Below are positions 53,833-62,913 of a DNA stretch of 64,000 nt, in pieces (within the stretch, counting starts at the first letter, position 1; each line of letters opens with the position of its first letter). This DNA is from PALSA-894 sp963828625. GTDB taxonomy: Bacteria > Pseudomonadota > Alphaproteobacteria > Rhizobiales > Xanthobacteraceae. The position numbers and the translations under genes are program-made. Under the pieces are notes generated by a model. The model ran no database searches. It saw only the letters and a list, made by a program, of their open reading frames with translations, and was not told the DNA's origin. The stretch covers positions 186,001 through 250,000 of the forward strand of contig CAWHEX010000009.1 of the NCBI GenBank assembly GCA_963828625.1, read 5' to 3'.

Positions 53833-55422
53833 CTATTTCTTCGCCAGGAACGCCCGCGCATCCGCCACGTCGGTTCTGGTGGCGTCGGCATTCTGCGCTA
53901 GCGCGACGACCTTGGCGTAGTAATCGCGTGCCTTTGCGGTATCGCTCAGCTTTTCGGCTGCTTTTCCGGCGCCGAGTGTGGCGCCAAGCCGGTTCGCCTC
54001 CTTGGCCAATGTCGCTTCGAACGCCGCGAGCGCTTCCTTCGGCTTGCTGCGTTCGAGCAGCATCTCGGCGTAGAGTTCGCGCGCGGGCGTGGGCACGCCG
54101 GGCGTCACCGGATGTTTCTCGGTGCGGTCTTCGGCGTCCGCCGCGGCGCTCATGGCCGTGAGCGCCTCGTCGAATTTGCCTTCCGCATAGAGTGCCCAGG
54201 CGGATGCGACCTGCCACTGGATATTGACCTGCTCGGACCAATAGCCGTCTTTCGCGGCGATCAGTTTGTCGCGTAGCTCGGCGAGCTTGTCGATGTCGGC
54301 CTTTGCGCCTGCAGCGTTACCGGATCGGGCCGCACCAAGAGCGCGCGCAAAATGCGTCATCGCCTGTACGTGTGCGAGCGGGCTCGGCCGCACCGGAAGT
54401 TCTGCTGCGGCTTTCCAGTCGCGCCGTTCGACGGCGTAGCGCGCCGGCGAGACCGCCATCGCGTACGGACCGGGCAGGAATGTCTCGGCGAAACCGGAAA
54501 CTGTCGCCATCTCGTCGAGCACTGCTTTTGCGGCCTGATCCTGTCCGAGCTGCAGATAGGCATAGACCTGGTAGTCCATCGCATGAAGCTGGTCGTGGGC
54601 TTCCTTCGCCTGCTTCGCGACGCGCTGGGCTTCCTGGTTTGAGGCAATCAACTCTTTCCAGTATCCGACGCGCGTGAAGATGTGCGACGGCATGTGCTGC
54701 GCATGCGAGGCACCGGGCGCGATCGTCGCGTAAAGCCTCGCGGCGTCGAGCCCTTTGCCGGCGAGGACTGGCGTGTCGTAGAGGTGGATCAGATAGTGCG
54801 CGACGCCGGGATGACGCGGCTGGCGCTTGAAAATCGCCTCGAGCATCGCTGCGCCCTTGAGCTGGTTCGCATACGTCTTGTCGCTCGGCGAAGCCGCGAC
54901 GTTGAGCGTGATGCCGTAGAAGATCTGCGCTTCGTCGTCGTTCGGATAGCGCGCCGCCAGCGCCTCCATCGCCTTGAGATAAGCCTGCACGCGCGCGCCA
55001 TGCGGCACCTTGTCGTGATCCGCATACATGACGGCGAGTGCATCGATGAAGTCGCGCTCGCGCTGGGTCTTGGCGCCCACGCGCTTTGCGCTCGCGATCG
55101 CGGCGGCGCCTTCGGTGAGATTCTTCGCCGGCGCCGGCACGTGGGGATTCCATAGCAGGCTCAGTGCGATGCCCCAGTAGGCGATCCCGCATTCCGGATC
55201 TGCCTTCAGTGTGTCCTCGAAGATCTCCTTCGATGACTGGTACCAGAACGAATGCTGGTAGCGCATCGCGCGATCGAAGCGGCGCTGCGCCGTCTCGTTG
55301 CACGATGTTTCGAAGTGGACGATGCCGAATTGCTTCTCGGCGTCGTCCTGGGCGATGGCGGGAGCGGGCAATGCGGTAGCGGCCGCAATGGCGATGGCGG
55401 CGGCGAATGACGTTTTCTGCAT
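53833..55422 (-). CDS. Exported TPR-type protein with conserved His motifs
   Basis: A 529-aa protein from the ATG at 55422 with a signal peptide (FAAAIAIAAATALPAPAIAQ). TPR-like helices run through most of the length (ADPECGIAYWGIALSLLWNPH, EALAARYPNDDEAQIFYGITLN and others). Two conserved motifs, HPGVAHYLIHLYDTP and SHAQHMPSHIFTRVG, mark a widespread exported TPR family of unknown function. It is divergent from an AraC-type regulator gene and shares a control region containing direct repeats. Confidence 0.8.
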   Translation of the reverse strand: MQKTSFAAAIAIAAATALPAPAIAQDDAEKQFGIVHFETSCNETAQRRFDRAMRYQHSFWYQSSKEIFEDTLKADPECGIAYWGIALSLLWNPHVPAPAKNLTEGAAAIASAKRVGAKTQRERDFIDALAVMYADHDKVPHGARVQAYLKAMEALAARYPNDDEAQIFYGITLNVAASPSDKTYANQLKGAAMLEAIFKRQPRHPGVAHYLIHLYDTPVLAGKGLDAARLYATIAPGASHAQHMPSHIFTRVGYWKELIASNQEAQRVAKQAKEAHDQLHAMDYQVYAYLQLGQDQAAKAVLDEMATVSGFAETFLPGPYAMAVSPARYAVERRDWKAAAELPVRPSPLAHVQAMTHFARALGAARSGNAAGAKADIDKLAELRDKLIAAKDGYWSEQVNIQWQVASAWALYAEGKFDEALTAMSAAADAEDRTEKHPVTPGVPTPARELYAEMLLERSKPKEALAAFEATLAKEANRLGATLGAGKAAEKLSDTAKARDYYAKVVALAQNADATRTDVADARAFLAKK

Positions 55423-55493
55423 GAATGATTCCTCCGGACAGCGCTGTGGTGCACCACGGCTGGCGGGCAATCTGGGATCAGTGTTCGCCTCTC

Positions 55494-55548
55494 CGCTATC
55501 CAGTTTCCGCTACGCTATTCAAAAACCGCCCCAAGCTTCGCTATTCAA
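55494..55548. promoter_or_regulatory. Direct repeats in the divergent TPR/AraC control region
   Basis: CGCTATTCAA occurs at 55513-55522 and 55539-55548, 26 bases apart, each within a longer match GCT(A/T)CGCTATTCAA(A/G)A. A third degenerate copy, CGCTATCCAGTTTCC, starts at 55494. Repeats about two and a half helical turns apart between divergent genes, one encoding an AraC-type protein, are typical of AraC-family operators. Confidence 0.55.
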
Positions 55549-55606
55549 GACCACCCTGTTTGGGGTAGATTTGGTTTCTCAATTCACCGTTCTGGTCCCA
55601 TCCGCG

Positions 55607-56787
55607 ATGGCGACGCGCGACCGCGAGCCGAAGACGGAACGTGAGCCTGCCGAGGCTCGGGAAACCTCACGCCCATTGCCGGGCGACTTAGTGCGCGCGC
55701 TGACGTGGCTGCGCGCGAATTTTTCCGAAACGATCGAGCTTGGGCGGTTGGCTGACATCGCAGGCGTTCGACCGCGCACGCTCGAAACGCACTTCAGGGA
55801 GTTTCTGGGTACGTCGCCGCTTGGCTGGCTGCGCCGGACGAGGCTCATGAACGCCCGCCATAAATTGCTTCACGCCGGCCCGGACAGCACCATCACCGAT
55901 ATCGCGCTGTCGAGCGGATTCAGTCAGCTCGGACGGTTTTCCGCCCAATACCGGAATTCCTTCGGGGAGCTTCCGTCTGCGACGTTGCGGCGGAACAGAC
56001 TGCAGGCCGACGACGATGTTGCCGACGACGCGCTCCGGCTGACATTGCGTGCGCTGCCGCTGGCATACGCGGTCGCGCCGAAGCAATGCGAGATCGCGCT
56101 CGATCAACTCGGCCGCCCGATGGAGCTGGTTCCGAACTACGGATTGCCGAAGGCCATCGCGAGTTGGTGCTGGGGCCAGCGTGCGTCGCACCGCTTCAGC
56201 GCGACGCCCGATGCCGATCGCGAGCTCTCTCATGCCGGCTCGCGGACGAGGCTTACGAACTCGCTCCGGAGGACGCCCTCACCGTCGCGCTGAGCAGTGG
56301 ATCGCTCGTTCTGGCGCACCGGTTTGAGGAAGCCGAGCGCAGACTGGAGCGTGCGTTGGCGCTCGATCCGTCGCTTGCCTATGCGTGGGCCCGGCGCGGC
56401 TGGATGTCAGCCTACGTCGGCGACAGCGACAACGCGGTTCGTGAATTGAAGATCGCGCTTCATCTGATGCCGTTCGAACCATTGAGGCATATCAGCTTCA
56501 TCGGGATGGGCTGCGCGTACTTCAATGCCGAACGATACGACAGAGCGGCGAATTGGATCCTGGACGGCGTCGAAGCGTCTCCGGGCTCGTTCTGGGCGAC
56601 GCGGGTCGCGGTCGCGGCGGTCGCGCTGAGCGGTGCACGAACGGAGGCGCGCCGCATGGCTCGACAGTTGATGCGCAAGGACCCCGATCTGACGGTATCG
56701 GAAGTGCGGCAGGCCTGGCCCTTTACGTCGGCGTTCATGATGCGGCTTGGCGACGGCCTTGAGATCGCCGGTCTGCCGCGAAGGTAA
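55607..56787 (+). CDS. AraC-type HTH regulator with C-terminal TPR-like region (frameshift)
   Basis: Repaired, about 393 aa. An N-terminal AraC/XylS HTH domain (about residues 25-125) reads ALTWLRANFSETIELGRLADIAGVRPRTLETHFREFLG and ITDIALSSGFSQLGRFSAQYRNSFGELPSATLRR. The remainder is helical and TPR-like, with RALALDPSLAYAWARRGWMSAYVGDSDNAVRELKIALHLMP. The frame breaks at about 56225-56231 in a CTCTCTC run: deleting two bases joins DRELS to CRLADEAYELAPED. The HTH-first, TPR-last order is the reverse of most AraC proteins. It is divergent from the exported TPR gene. Confidence 0.75.
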
Positions 56788-56944
56788 GCCGGCCCGGAAC
56801 GATCGCGGTACGGCGAACATGCTTCCAAAGGCCGCGTTTCCGCCCCATTTTCAACGGTTAGTACCGCGTCGACAGCCCTTGCGCGGAACCCTTACCGGGG
56901 GCACTGTCGCGCCGAATCTCGTTCACCTCTGGAGCTTTACGCCC

Positions 56945-58472
56945 ATGGTCGGCCTCTCCCTCAGCATCCGGCGACCCGCGCTCGCGCTGGTCGCCGCCGT
57001 GTCGATTGCGTTCCCGCTCGCCGCCCAGGCGCAGCGCGGACCCGACAAGATCGCGGATGTCGCCGAAGCCGTGATCGACGCGGTGGTCAATATTTCGACC
57101 TCGCAGACGGTCTCGGGCAGCAGCGGTCCGTCCGCGCGCCGCGAGCCGGGGCCGGGAACAGGACCAGGAACGCCGGGCCCCGAGGCGCGTCCGAACCTTC
57201 CGCCGGGTTCGCCGTTCGAGGAATTCTTCGAGGAGTTCTTCAAGAACCGCCGCGGCCAGGGCGAGAACAAGGGCGGGCCGCAGGGGCCGCGCCGCGTCAA
57301 TTCGCTCGGCTCCGGTTTCGTGATCGATGCCGAAGGCATCGTGGTGACCAACAATCACGTCATCGCGGATGCGGACGAGATTTCCGTGGTGTTCAACGAC
57401 GGCTCCAAACTCAAGGCCGAGCTGATCGGCAAGGACTCCAAGACCGATCTCGCCGTGCTGCGCATCAAGCCCGACAAGCCGCTCAAGGCGGTGAAGTTCG
57501 CGCAACTCCGAAAAGCTGCGGCTCGGCGAGTGGGTGATCGCGATCGGCAATCCGTTCAGCCTCGGCGGCTCGGTGACGGCCGGCATCGTGTCGGCGCGCA
57601 ACCGCGACATCAATTCGGGGCCGTACGACAACTACATCCAGACCGACGCCGCGATCAACCGCGGCAATTCGGGCGGGCCGCTGTTCAATCTCGATGGTGA
57701 AGTCGTCGGCGTGAACACCGCGATCATCTCGCCTTCGGGCGGCTCGATCGGCATCGGCTTCGCGGTTCCGGCGAACACCGCGGTCGCGGTGATCAATCAG
57801 CTGCGCGAGTTCAAGGAAGTGCGGCGCGGCTGGCTCGGCGTGCGCATCCAGCAGGTGACCGACGACATCGCCGAAAGCCTGAACATCAAGCCGGTGCGCG
57901 GCGCGCTGGTCGCGGGCGTCGACGACAAGGGTCCGGCGAAGCCCGCCGGCATCGAGCCAGGCGACGTGATCGTCAAGTTCGACGGCAAGGACATCAAGGA
58001 GATGCGCGACCTGCCGAAGATCGTCGGCGATACGCCGATCGGCAAGGACGTGCCGGTGCTGGTGATCCGCAAGGGCAAGGAAGAGACCAAGACCGTGCGG
58101 CTGGGCCGGCTTGAGGACACGCCGCAGCAGGCTTCGGTGAAGACCGACGCGCCGGCGGAGGAAAAGTCCGTCGTGCAGAAGGCGCTCGGCCTCAATCTTT
58201 CCGGCATGACCGAGGACCTGCGCAAGAAGTTCAAGATCAAGGAAGCGGTGAAGGGCGTCGTCATCACGGCGGTGGATGCGAACTCGGCGGCTTCCGAGAA
58301 GCGCCTCAACGCCGGCGACGTGATCGTGAAGATCACCGATGAGGAGGTCGCGAACCCCGCCGACGTGCAGAAGCGCATCGACCAGCTCAAGAAGGACGGC
58401 AAGAAGACCGCATTGCTGCTGGTCGCGAACGCCGAGGGCGACGTACGGTTCGTCGCGCTGACGCTGCAGTAA
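56945..58472 (+). CDS. degP: Do-family periplasmic serine protease DegP/HtrA (one frameshift)
   Basis: A protease/chaperone of the periplasm, about 508 aa when repaired. The signal peptide (SLSIRRPALALVAAVSIAFPLAAQA) is followed by the trypsin-like domain with His in GIVVTNNHVIAD, Asp in SKTDLAVL and Ser in NRGNSGGPLFN, then two PDZ domains (RRGWLGVRIQQVTDD and GVVITAVDANSAASEKRLNAGDVIVKI). Removing one C at 57506 joins KFAQ to SEKLRLGEWVIAIGNPFSLGG. It normally follows hflK-hflC-DUF2065; here a 3.5-kb module lies between. Confidence 0.92.
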
Positions 58473-58477
58473 GCGTC

Positions 58478-58551
58478 ATGCCCGCTAGGGCGGGCATCCA
58501 GTAACCACCGATCGCTTTGTGGTTACTGGATCATCCGCCTGCGCGGATGAT
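58478..58551 (+). repeat. Triple palindrome after degP
   Basis: Three hairpins in a row: ATGCCCGC-TAGG-GCGGGCAT (58478-58497), CCAGTAACCAC-(10 nt)-GTGGTTACTGG (58498-58529) and ATCATCCGC-CTGC-GCGGATGAT (58530-58551). The first resembles the first palindrome after ligA, ATGCCCGCG-AA-CGCGGGCAT with CATCCAG following, so these look like members of one dispersed repeat family. It may terminate degP transcription. Confidence 0.55.
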
Positions 58552-58573
58552 AACAGCGTCCCGGAGCCAGACT

Positions 58574-58855
58574 GTGAAAGCCATTCTCAACGGCAACGTA
58601 CTTGCCGAAAGCGACGATATCGTCTCGGCCGGCGGGTACGACTACTTCCCGCTCGGCGCTGCGCGCATGGAGTGGCTGGAGAAATCACCGCGCACGCCGA
58701 AGGATCTCGAGTGTCCGCACGCCGTGCAGTTCTATGACGTCGTGGTCGGCGGCGAGCGCCATGCGCGCAACGCCTGGGTCTATGAAGCGCCGCAGCCGCG
58801 CATGGCGCAGGCCGCAGGCCGTATCGGCTTCTGGAAAGAAGTGCAGGTCGGCTGA
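58574..58855 (+). CDS. DUF427 domain protein
   Basis: A 93-aa protein from a GTG at 58574. The family pattern is visible: VKAILNGNVLAESDDIVSAGGYDYFPLGAARMEWL, CPHAVQFYDVVVGG and NAWVYEAPQPRMAQAAGRIGFWKEVQV. DUF427 is a small fold of unknown biochemical role found as one or two copies per protein. It stands alone between the triple repeat and an MFS gene. Confidence 0.85.
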   Translation: MKAILNGNVLAESDDIVSAGGYDYFPLGAARMEWLEKSPRTPKDLECPHAVQFYDVVVGGERHARNAWVYEAPQPRMAQAAGRIGFWKEVQVG

Positions 58856-58987
58856 GCTTCCGCAATTTTCGCCAAGTTTCGCTGACGCATCGCGCTTATC
58901 TCTACGCCGGCAGCGGGCGAAGCTTCGGCGCGTGCCGTAGCTTTGTTCGCCTGCGCCCGGCAGGTTGAGCCCGGGGGAGAGGTGCGC

Positions 58988-60203
58988 GTGGCGAAATTCT
59001 ACGGATGGCGGATCGTCGGCGCGGCCTTCGTGCTGGCGTTCTTCGGCTGGGGCCTCGGCTTCTATGGCCCGCCGGTCTACCTGCATGCGGTGCGCGAGGC
59101 GCGCGGCTTTTCGGTCGCGACGATCTCGGCGGCCGTGACGCTGCATTATCTCGCGGGCGCATTCGTCGCCGCCAACGTGCCGGCGCTCTATCGCCGCTTC
59201 GGTTTGGCCGCGGTGACGATCGCCGCCGCGGTCTTGCTCGCGGCGGGTGTGTGCGGCTGGGCGTTCGCGGCTGCGCCGTGGCAACTGTTCGCCGCGACCA
59301 TCGTTAGCGGCGTCGGCTGGGCAGCGGCGAGCGGCGTCGCCGTCAATGCGGCGGTCTCGCCTTGGTTCGTGCGCGCGCGGCCGGTGGCGCTCGGGACCGC
59401 GTACAACGGCGCGAGCCTCGCAGGGCTCGATCTTCTCGCCGCTGTGGGTGGTGGCAATCGCGTTCATGGGCTTCCCGGCCGCCGCTATCGCCATCGGCAT
59501 CGTCACCGTGCTCGTCGTCTGGTTTCTCGCCACACGCTATTTCTCGATCACGCCCGAGCAGTTGGGGCTCGCGCCGGATGGCGACGAACCCGGAGCACCA
59601 GCCGCATCCGTGACCTCGCCGCACGCGCGCCCGTTGCCGGGCGCGCTGCTCTGGCGCGACTTTGCGTTCCTGACGCTCGCGGGCGGCGCGGCGCTCGCGC
59701 TGTTCGCGCAGATCGGGATGATCACGCATCTCTATTCGCTGCTCGTCCCCGCGTTCGGTGCCACATGGGCCGGCCTCGTGATGGGCATCGGCGCAGGCGC
59801 CGGGATGGCGGGCCGCATGCTGGTCGGCTGGCTGATGCCGGTCGGCGCCGACCGGCGGCTGGTCGCCAGCCTGAGCTATGGCGTGCAGATCGGCGGTGCG
59901 CTGATCCTGGTCGCGGCCGGCGGCGCGAACGTGCTGCTGCTGCTGTTGGGTGTGCTGCTGTTCGGCGTCGGCATCGGCAACGCGACCTCGATGCCGCCGC
60001 TGATCGCGCAGGTCGATTTCGTCAAGAGCGACGTGCCGCGCGTCGTCGCGCTCACGGTGGCGATCGGGCAGGCGACCTACGCGTTCGCGCCCGCGATCTT
60101 CGGGCTGATCCGCGAATTCGCGCCGCAGGATGCGTATATTTTCGCGGCAGCCGCGCTGGTCTATGCGCTCGCGATCGGCGTGTTAGTCGCGGGCCGGCGC
60201 TGA
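58988..60203 (+). CDS. MFS transporter (one frameshift)
   Basis: A 12-TM major facilitator, about 404 aa when repaired, of the monocarboxylate/oxalate-formate type. The start is a GTG at 58988 (58982 is possible) behind a GGGAGAG ribosome site. The first helix reads GWRIVGAAFVLAFFGWGLGFYGPPVYL. The frame breaks at about 59426; removing one C gives YNGASLAG then SIFSPLWVVAIAFMG. The second half includes GAGAGMAGRMLVGWLMP and IGQATYAFAPAIFGLI. The substrate is unknown. It overlaps the convergent serB by 21 bases. Confidence 0.85.
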
Positions 60204-61095
60204 CTCGACGAATTCGCCGCGCGTGTAGCCTTGCAGGTAGAGCAGCGCGGTCAGGTCGCCGTGATCGATGCGGGCGTGCGCGGCTTCGGCGACCTTCGGC
60301 TTGGCGTGATAGGCGACGCCGAGACCGGCGGCTTCGATCATCGCGAGATCGTTCGCGCCGTCGCCGGCCGCGAGCGTTTCGTCGGGGCGAAGTCCCAGCC
60401 GGTTTCGTAACTCGATCAACGTAGCGAGCTTGGCCTCGCGGCCGAGGATCGGTTCGGTCACGAGGCCCGAGAGCTTGCCGTTCTCGACGAGGAGCGTGTT
60501 ACCGCGCTGCTCGTCGAAGCCGATCATCGTGGCGACGCGATCGGTGAACAGCGTGAAGCCGCCCGAGACGAGGCATGTCGTGGCGCCGTTCCGCGCGCAT
60601 GGTCGCAACCAAGGTGCGCCCGCCGGGCGTCAGGGTGATCCGCCGGGCGATGACCTCGTTGACCGTTGCGACCGGCAGTCCTTTCAGCAGCGCCACGCGC
60701 TCGCGCAACGCCGGCTCGAAGGCGATCTCGCCGCGCATCGCGCGTTCGGTGATCGCCGCGACGCGCGCCTTCAGGCCGACGTAGTCGGCAAGCTCATCGA
60801 TGCATTCCTGCCCGATCATGGTGGAGTCCATGTCGGCAACGAACAGCCGCTTGCGCCGCGCGGCGGCCGGCTGCACGACGACGTCGATCGGCAAGTCCCG
60901 CAGCGCGGTGCGCAGCCGCTCGGCGACCGCTTTGTCGTCCGCGCCGCCCGGCGTAAAGAGAAGGTCGGTGGCGATGCCGGGATCGAGGACGCGCACGTCC
61001 TGGGCCGTCGCGAGCACGCCGACCGCAAGCGCGATCGCGGCGTCGTCGATCGCGGGCTGTGCCGGGTTGGAGATGAGAGTGGCGACGTGAGTCAT
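60183..61095 (-). CDS. serB: Phosphoserine phosphatase (one frameshift)
   Basis: A HAD phosphatase that makes L-serine from phosphoserine, about 303 aa when repaired. An N-terminal ACT-like domain is followed by KRLFVADMDSTMIGQECIDELADYVG (nucleophile Asp) and, after removing one base at 60591, TLVATMRANGATTCLVSGGFTLFTDRVA, then ETLAAGDGANDLAMIEAAGLGVAYHAKP. All HAD motifs are in order. Its ATG at 61095 overlaps the proposed miaA start on the other strand. Confidence 0.92.
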
Positions 61096-62007
61096 CGCGG
61101 ACCTGAGAAGGTGGTGCTTATCGCAGGGCCGACCGCGAGCGGCAAGTCGGCGCTCGCGCTCGCGCTTGCCGGAGAGCTTGGCGGCAAGGTGATCAATGCC
61201 GACTCGATGCAGGTCTATCGCGACCTGCGCATCATCACGGCGCGGCCGACGGCGGAGGAAGAGGCGCGCGTGCCGCACCTCCTCTATGGTCATGTGGATG
61301 CGGCGGAGAACTATTCGGTCGGGCGCTGGCTCGCGGATGCCGGTCCTGCGATCGCCGAGGCACGCGCGGCTGGGCGTGTGCCGTTTCTCGTCGGTGGTAC
61401 CGGGCTCTATTTCAAGGCGCTGACCACGGGGCTATCGAGTGTGCCCGCTGTCCCGGAAGAGATACGCGCGCGCGTGCGCGCCCGGATGGACGCCGAGGGC
61501 GTCGCGGCACTGCATGCGGAGCTGACCCGGCGCGATCCCTCGACCGACCTCAATCCCGCCGACCGTACGCGCGTCGCGCGCGCGCTGGAGGTGCTGGAGG
61601 GGACGGGCCGCCCGCTCGCCGACTGGCATCGCGAGGGTCTGCCGCCGCTGGTCGATGCTTCAAGCGCGGTGAAAATCTTCCTCGCGCCCGAGCGCGACGC
61701 ATTGCGCCGTCGCATCGATGCGCGCTTCGATGCGATGATCGCGGCAGGCGCGCTGGATGAAGTGCGCGCACTGATGCGGCGCGATCTCGATCCGCTGTTG
61801 CCGGCCATGAAAGCGCACGGCGTGCCGTGGCTGATGCGCCATCTCCGGGGCGACGCGACGCTGGCCGAGGCGATCATGGGGGGAAAGAACGACACGCGGC
61901 GCTACATCAAGCGCCAGTTCACCTGGATGCGCCATCAACTCGCGGACTGGACCTGGACCGCGCCGGAGGGCGCCCGGGAGGAAGTCTTGCGCGCGTTCGG
62001 CCGCTGA
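61087..62007 (+). CDS. miaA: tRNA dimethylallyltransferase
   Basis: Transfers dimethylallyl to A37 of tRNAs that read UNN codons. The 306-aa product (GTG at 61087; GTG at 61111 is an alternative) has the P-loop GPTASGKSALALALA, the INADSMQVYRDLRIITARPTAEEE block, VPFLVGGTGLYFKAL and, near the end, the conserved PAMKAHGVPWLMRHLRGDATLAEAI and NDTRRYIKRQFTWMRHQ region. The preferred start overlaps the divergent serB start by nine bases. The 3' end overlaps the convergent msrQ by 73 bases. Confidence 0.93.
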   Translation: MSHRGPEKVVLIAGPTASGKSALALALAGELGGKVINADSMQVYRDLRIITARPTAEEEARVPHLLYGHVDAAENYSVGRWLADAGPAIAEARAAGRVPFLVGGTGLYFKALTTGLSSVPAVPEEIRARVRARMDAEGVAALHAELTRRDPSTDLNPADRTRVARALEVLEGTGRPLADWHREGLPPLVDASSAVKIFLAPERDALRRRIDARFDAMIAAGALDEVRALMRRDLDPLLPAMKAHGVPWLMRHLRGDATLAEAIMGGKNDTRRYIKRQFTWMRHQLADWTWTAPEGAREEVLRAFGR

Positions 62008-62822
62008 GGCTTCAGCGACCACAGGAATGACGCGAGCGTGATCGCAAGCCCCGCGATCAGCACCCAATGCGCCGGGCGCGGCGCCATCTCCCAATCGAGG
62101 TTCACGGCGAACACCCGCCACCACATCACGCCGGTCGTCGCGCCGTACCATGCGGCTTCGGCCACGGCGGTGAGCAGCGACGCGATGAAGGTGAGGGCGA
62201 CCGACCAGACCAACGTTACCGCCCCGGCGTAGCGGTGGATCAGCCGGTAGCCGAACAGCCAGAACACGAAGCCCGCCACCATCACGGAGTCGGATATGTC
62301 GAGCTTGGTCTGCATCAGGAAGTGAATGACGCCGAGAATGGCGATCACGTAGACGAGCTTGTGCAGCTTGTTCCAGCGTGCGCCGCCGAGCCGCTTGATC
62401 ATGCCGTCAGTCGAGGTCGCCGCCAGCGCGATCAGGCCGATCAGCGCGACGAAGCCGATGGTGAGATAGATGCGCAGGGCGATCTCGCTCACGATTTTGA
62501 CGAGGTCGAACTTCTCCTGAACGAAGTAGAGCGAAAGATGCAATACCGCGTAGCAGAAGGCGGTGACGCCGAGCGTACGGCGCATGTTGATGAGCTTCGG
62601 CGCGTTGAACAGTCGCCGCGCGGGCGTGACGGCAAGCGAGAACACGACGAACAGCACCGCCCAGTAGCCGGTGCTGTGGATCGCCTCGTTGATCGGCCGC
62701 GCCGGATTGAGGTCGCCGGTCATGGCGCGCCATGCGAGCCACAGCGCCGGCAGGCATGCGCCGACGAAGGCGACGATCTTCTCAGGGCTCCAGCGGCCGG
62801 ATTTCTCGCGCAGGAACGGCAT
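61935..62822 (-). CDS. msrQ: MsrQ-like heme-binding membrane subunit (YedZ family)
   Basis: A 295-aa membrane protein of the ferric reductase-like group. Six or so hydrophobic helices include SGYWAVLFVVFSLAVTPARRLFNAPKLINMRRTLGVTAFCYAVLHLSLY-type features (TGYWAVL and MRRTLGVTAF are seen), with heme-ligand His residues in AVLHLSLYF and NKLHKLVYVIAILGVIHFLMQ. MsrQ feeds electrons to the periplasmic methionine sulfoxide reductase MsrP; no msrP is seen in this window. The C-terminal tail, overlapping miaA, is longer than usual. Confidence 0.8.
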   Translation of the reverse strand: MPFLREKSGRWSPEKIVAFVGACLPALWLAWRAMTGDLNPARPINEAIHSTGYWAVLFVVFSLAVTPARRLFNAPKLINMRRTLGVTAFCYAVLHLSLYFVQEKFDLVKIVSEIALRIYLTIGFVALIGLIALAATSTDGMIKRLGGARWNKLHKLVYVIAILGVIHFLMQTKLDISDSVMVAGFVFWLFGYRLIHRYAGAVTLVWSVALTFIASLLTAVAEAAWYGATTGVMWWRVFAVNLDWEMAPRPAHWVLIAGLAITLASFLWSLKPQRPNARKTSSRAPSGAVQVQSAS

Positions 62823-62913
62823 CAGTTTTCCTCAGCCTCGCGCGCGAAGATACTGAAACCGCTCGGGAACGCGATGCAATTTAGATGACGATCCGGTGAG
62901 GGCGGCGTGAAGA

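Noticed and set aside
56872..56910. GGAAC considered as the -35 of a stress sigma factor (EcfG or RpoE type) before degP
   Set aside because: No CGTT- or TCTGA-like -10 element lies at the required spacing, so the match is not better than chance.
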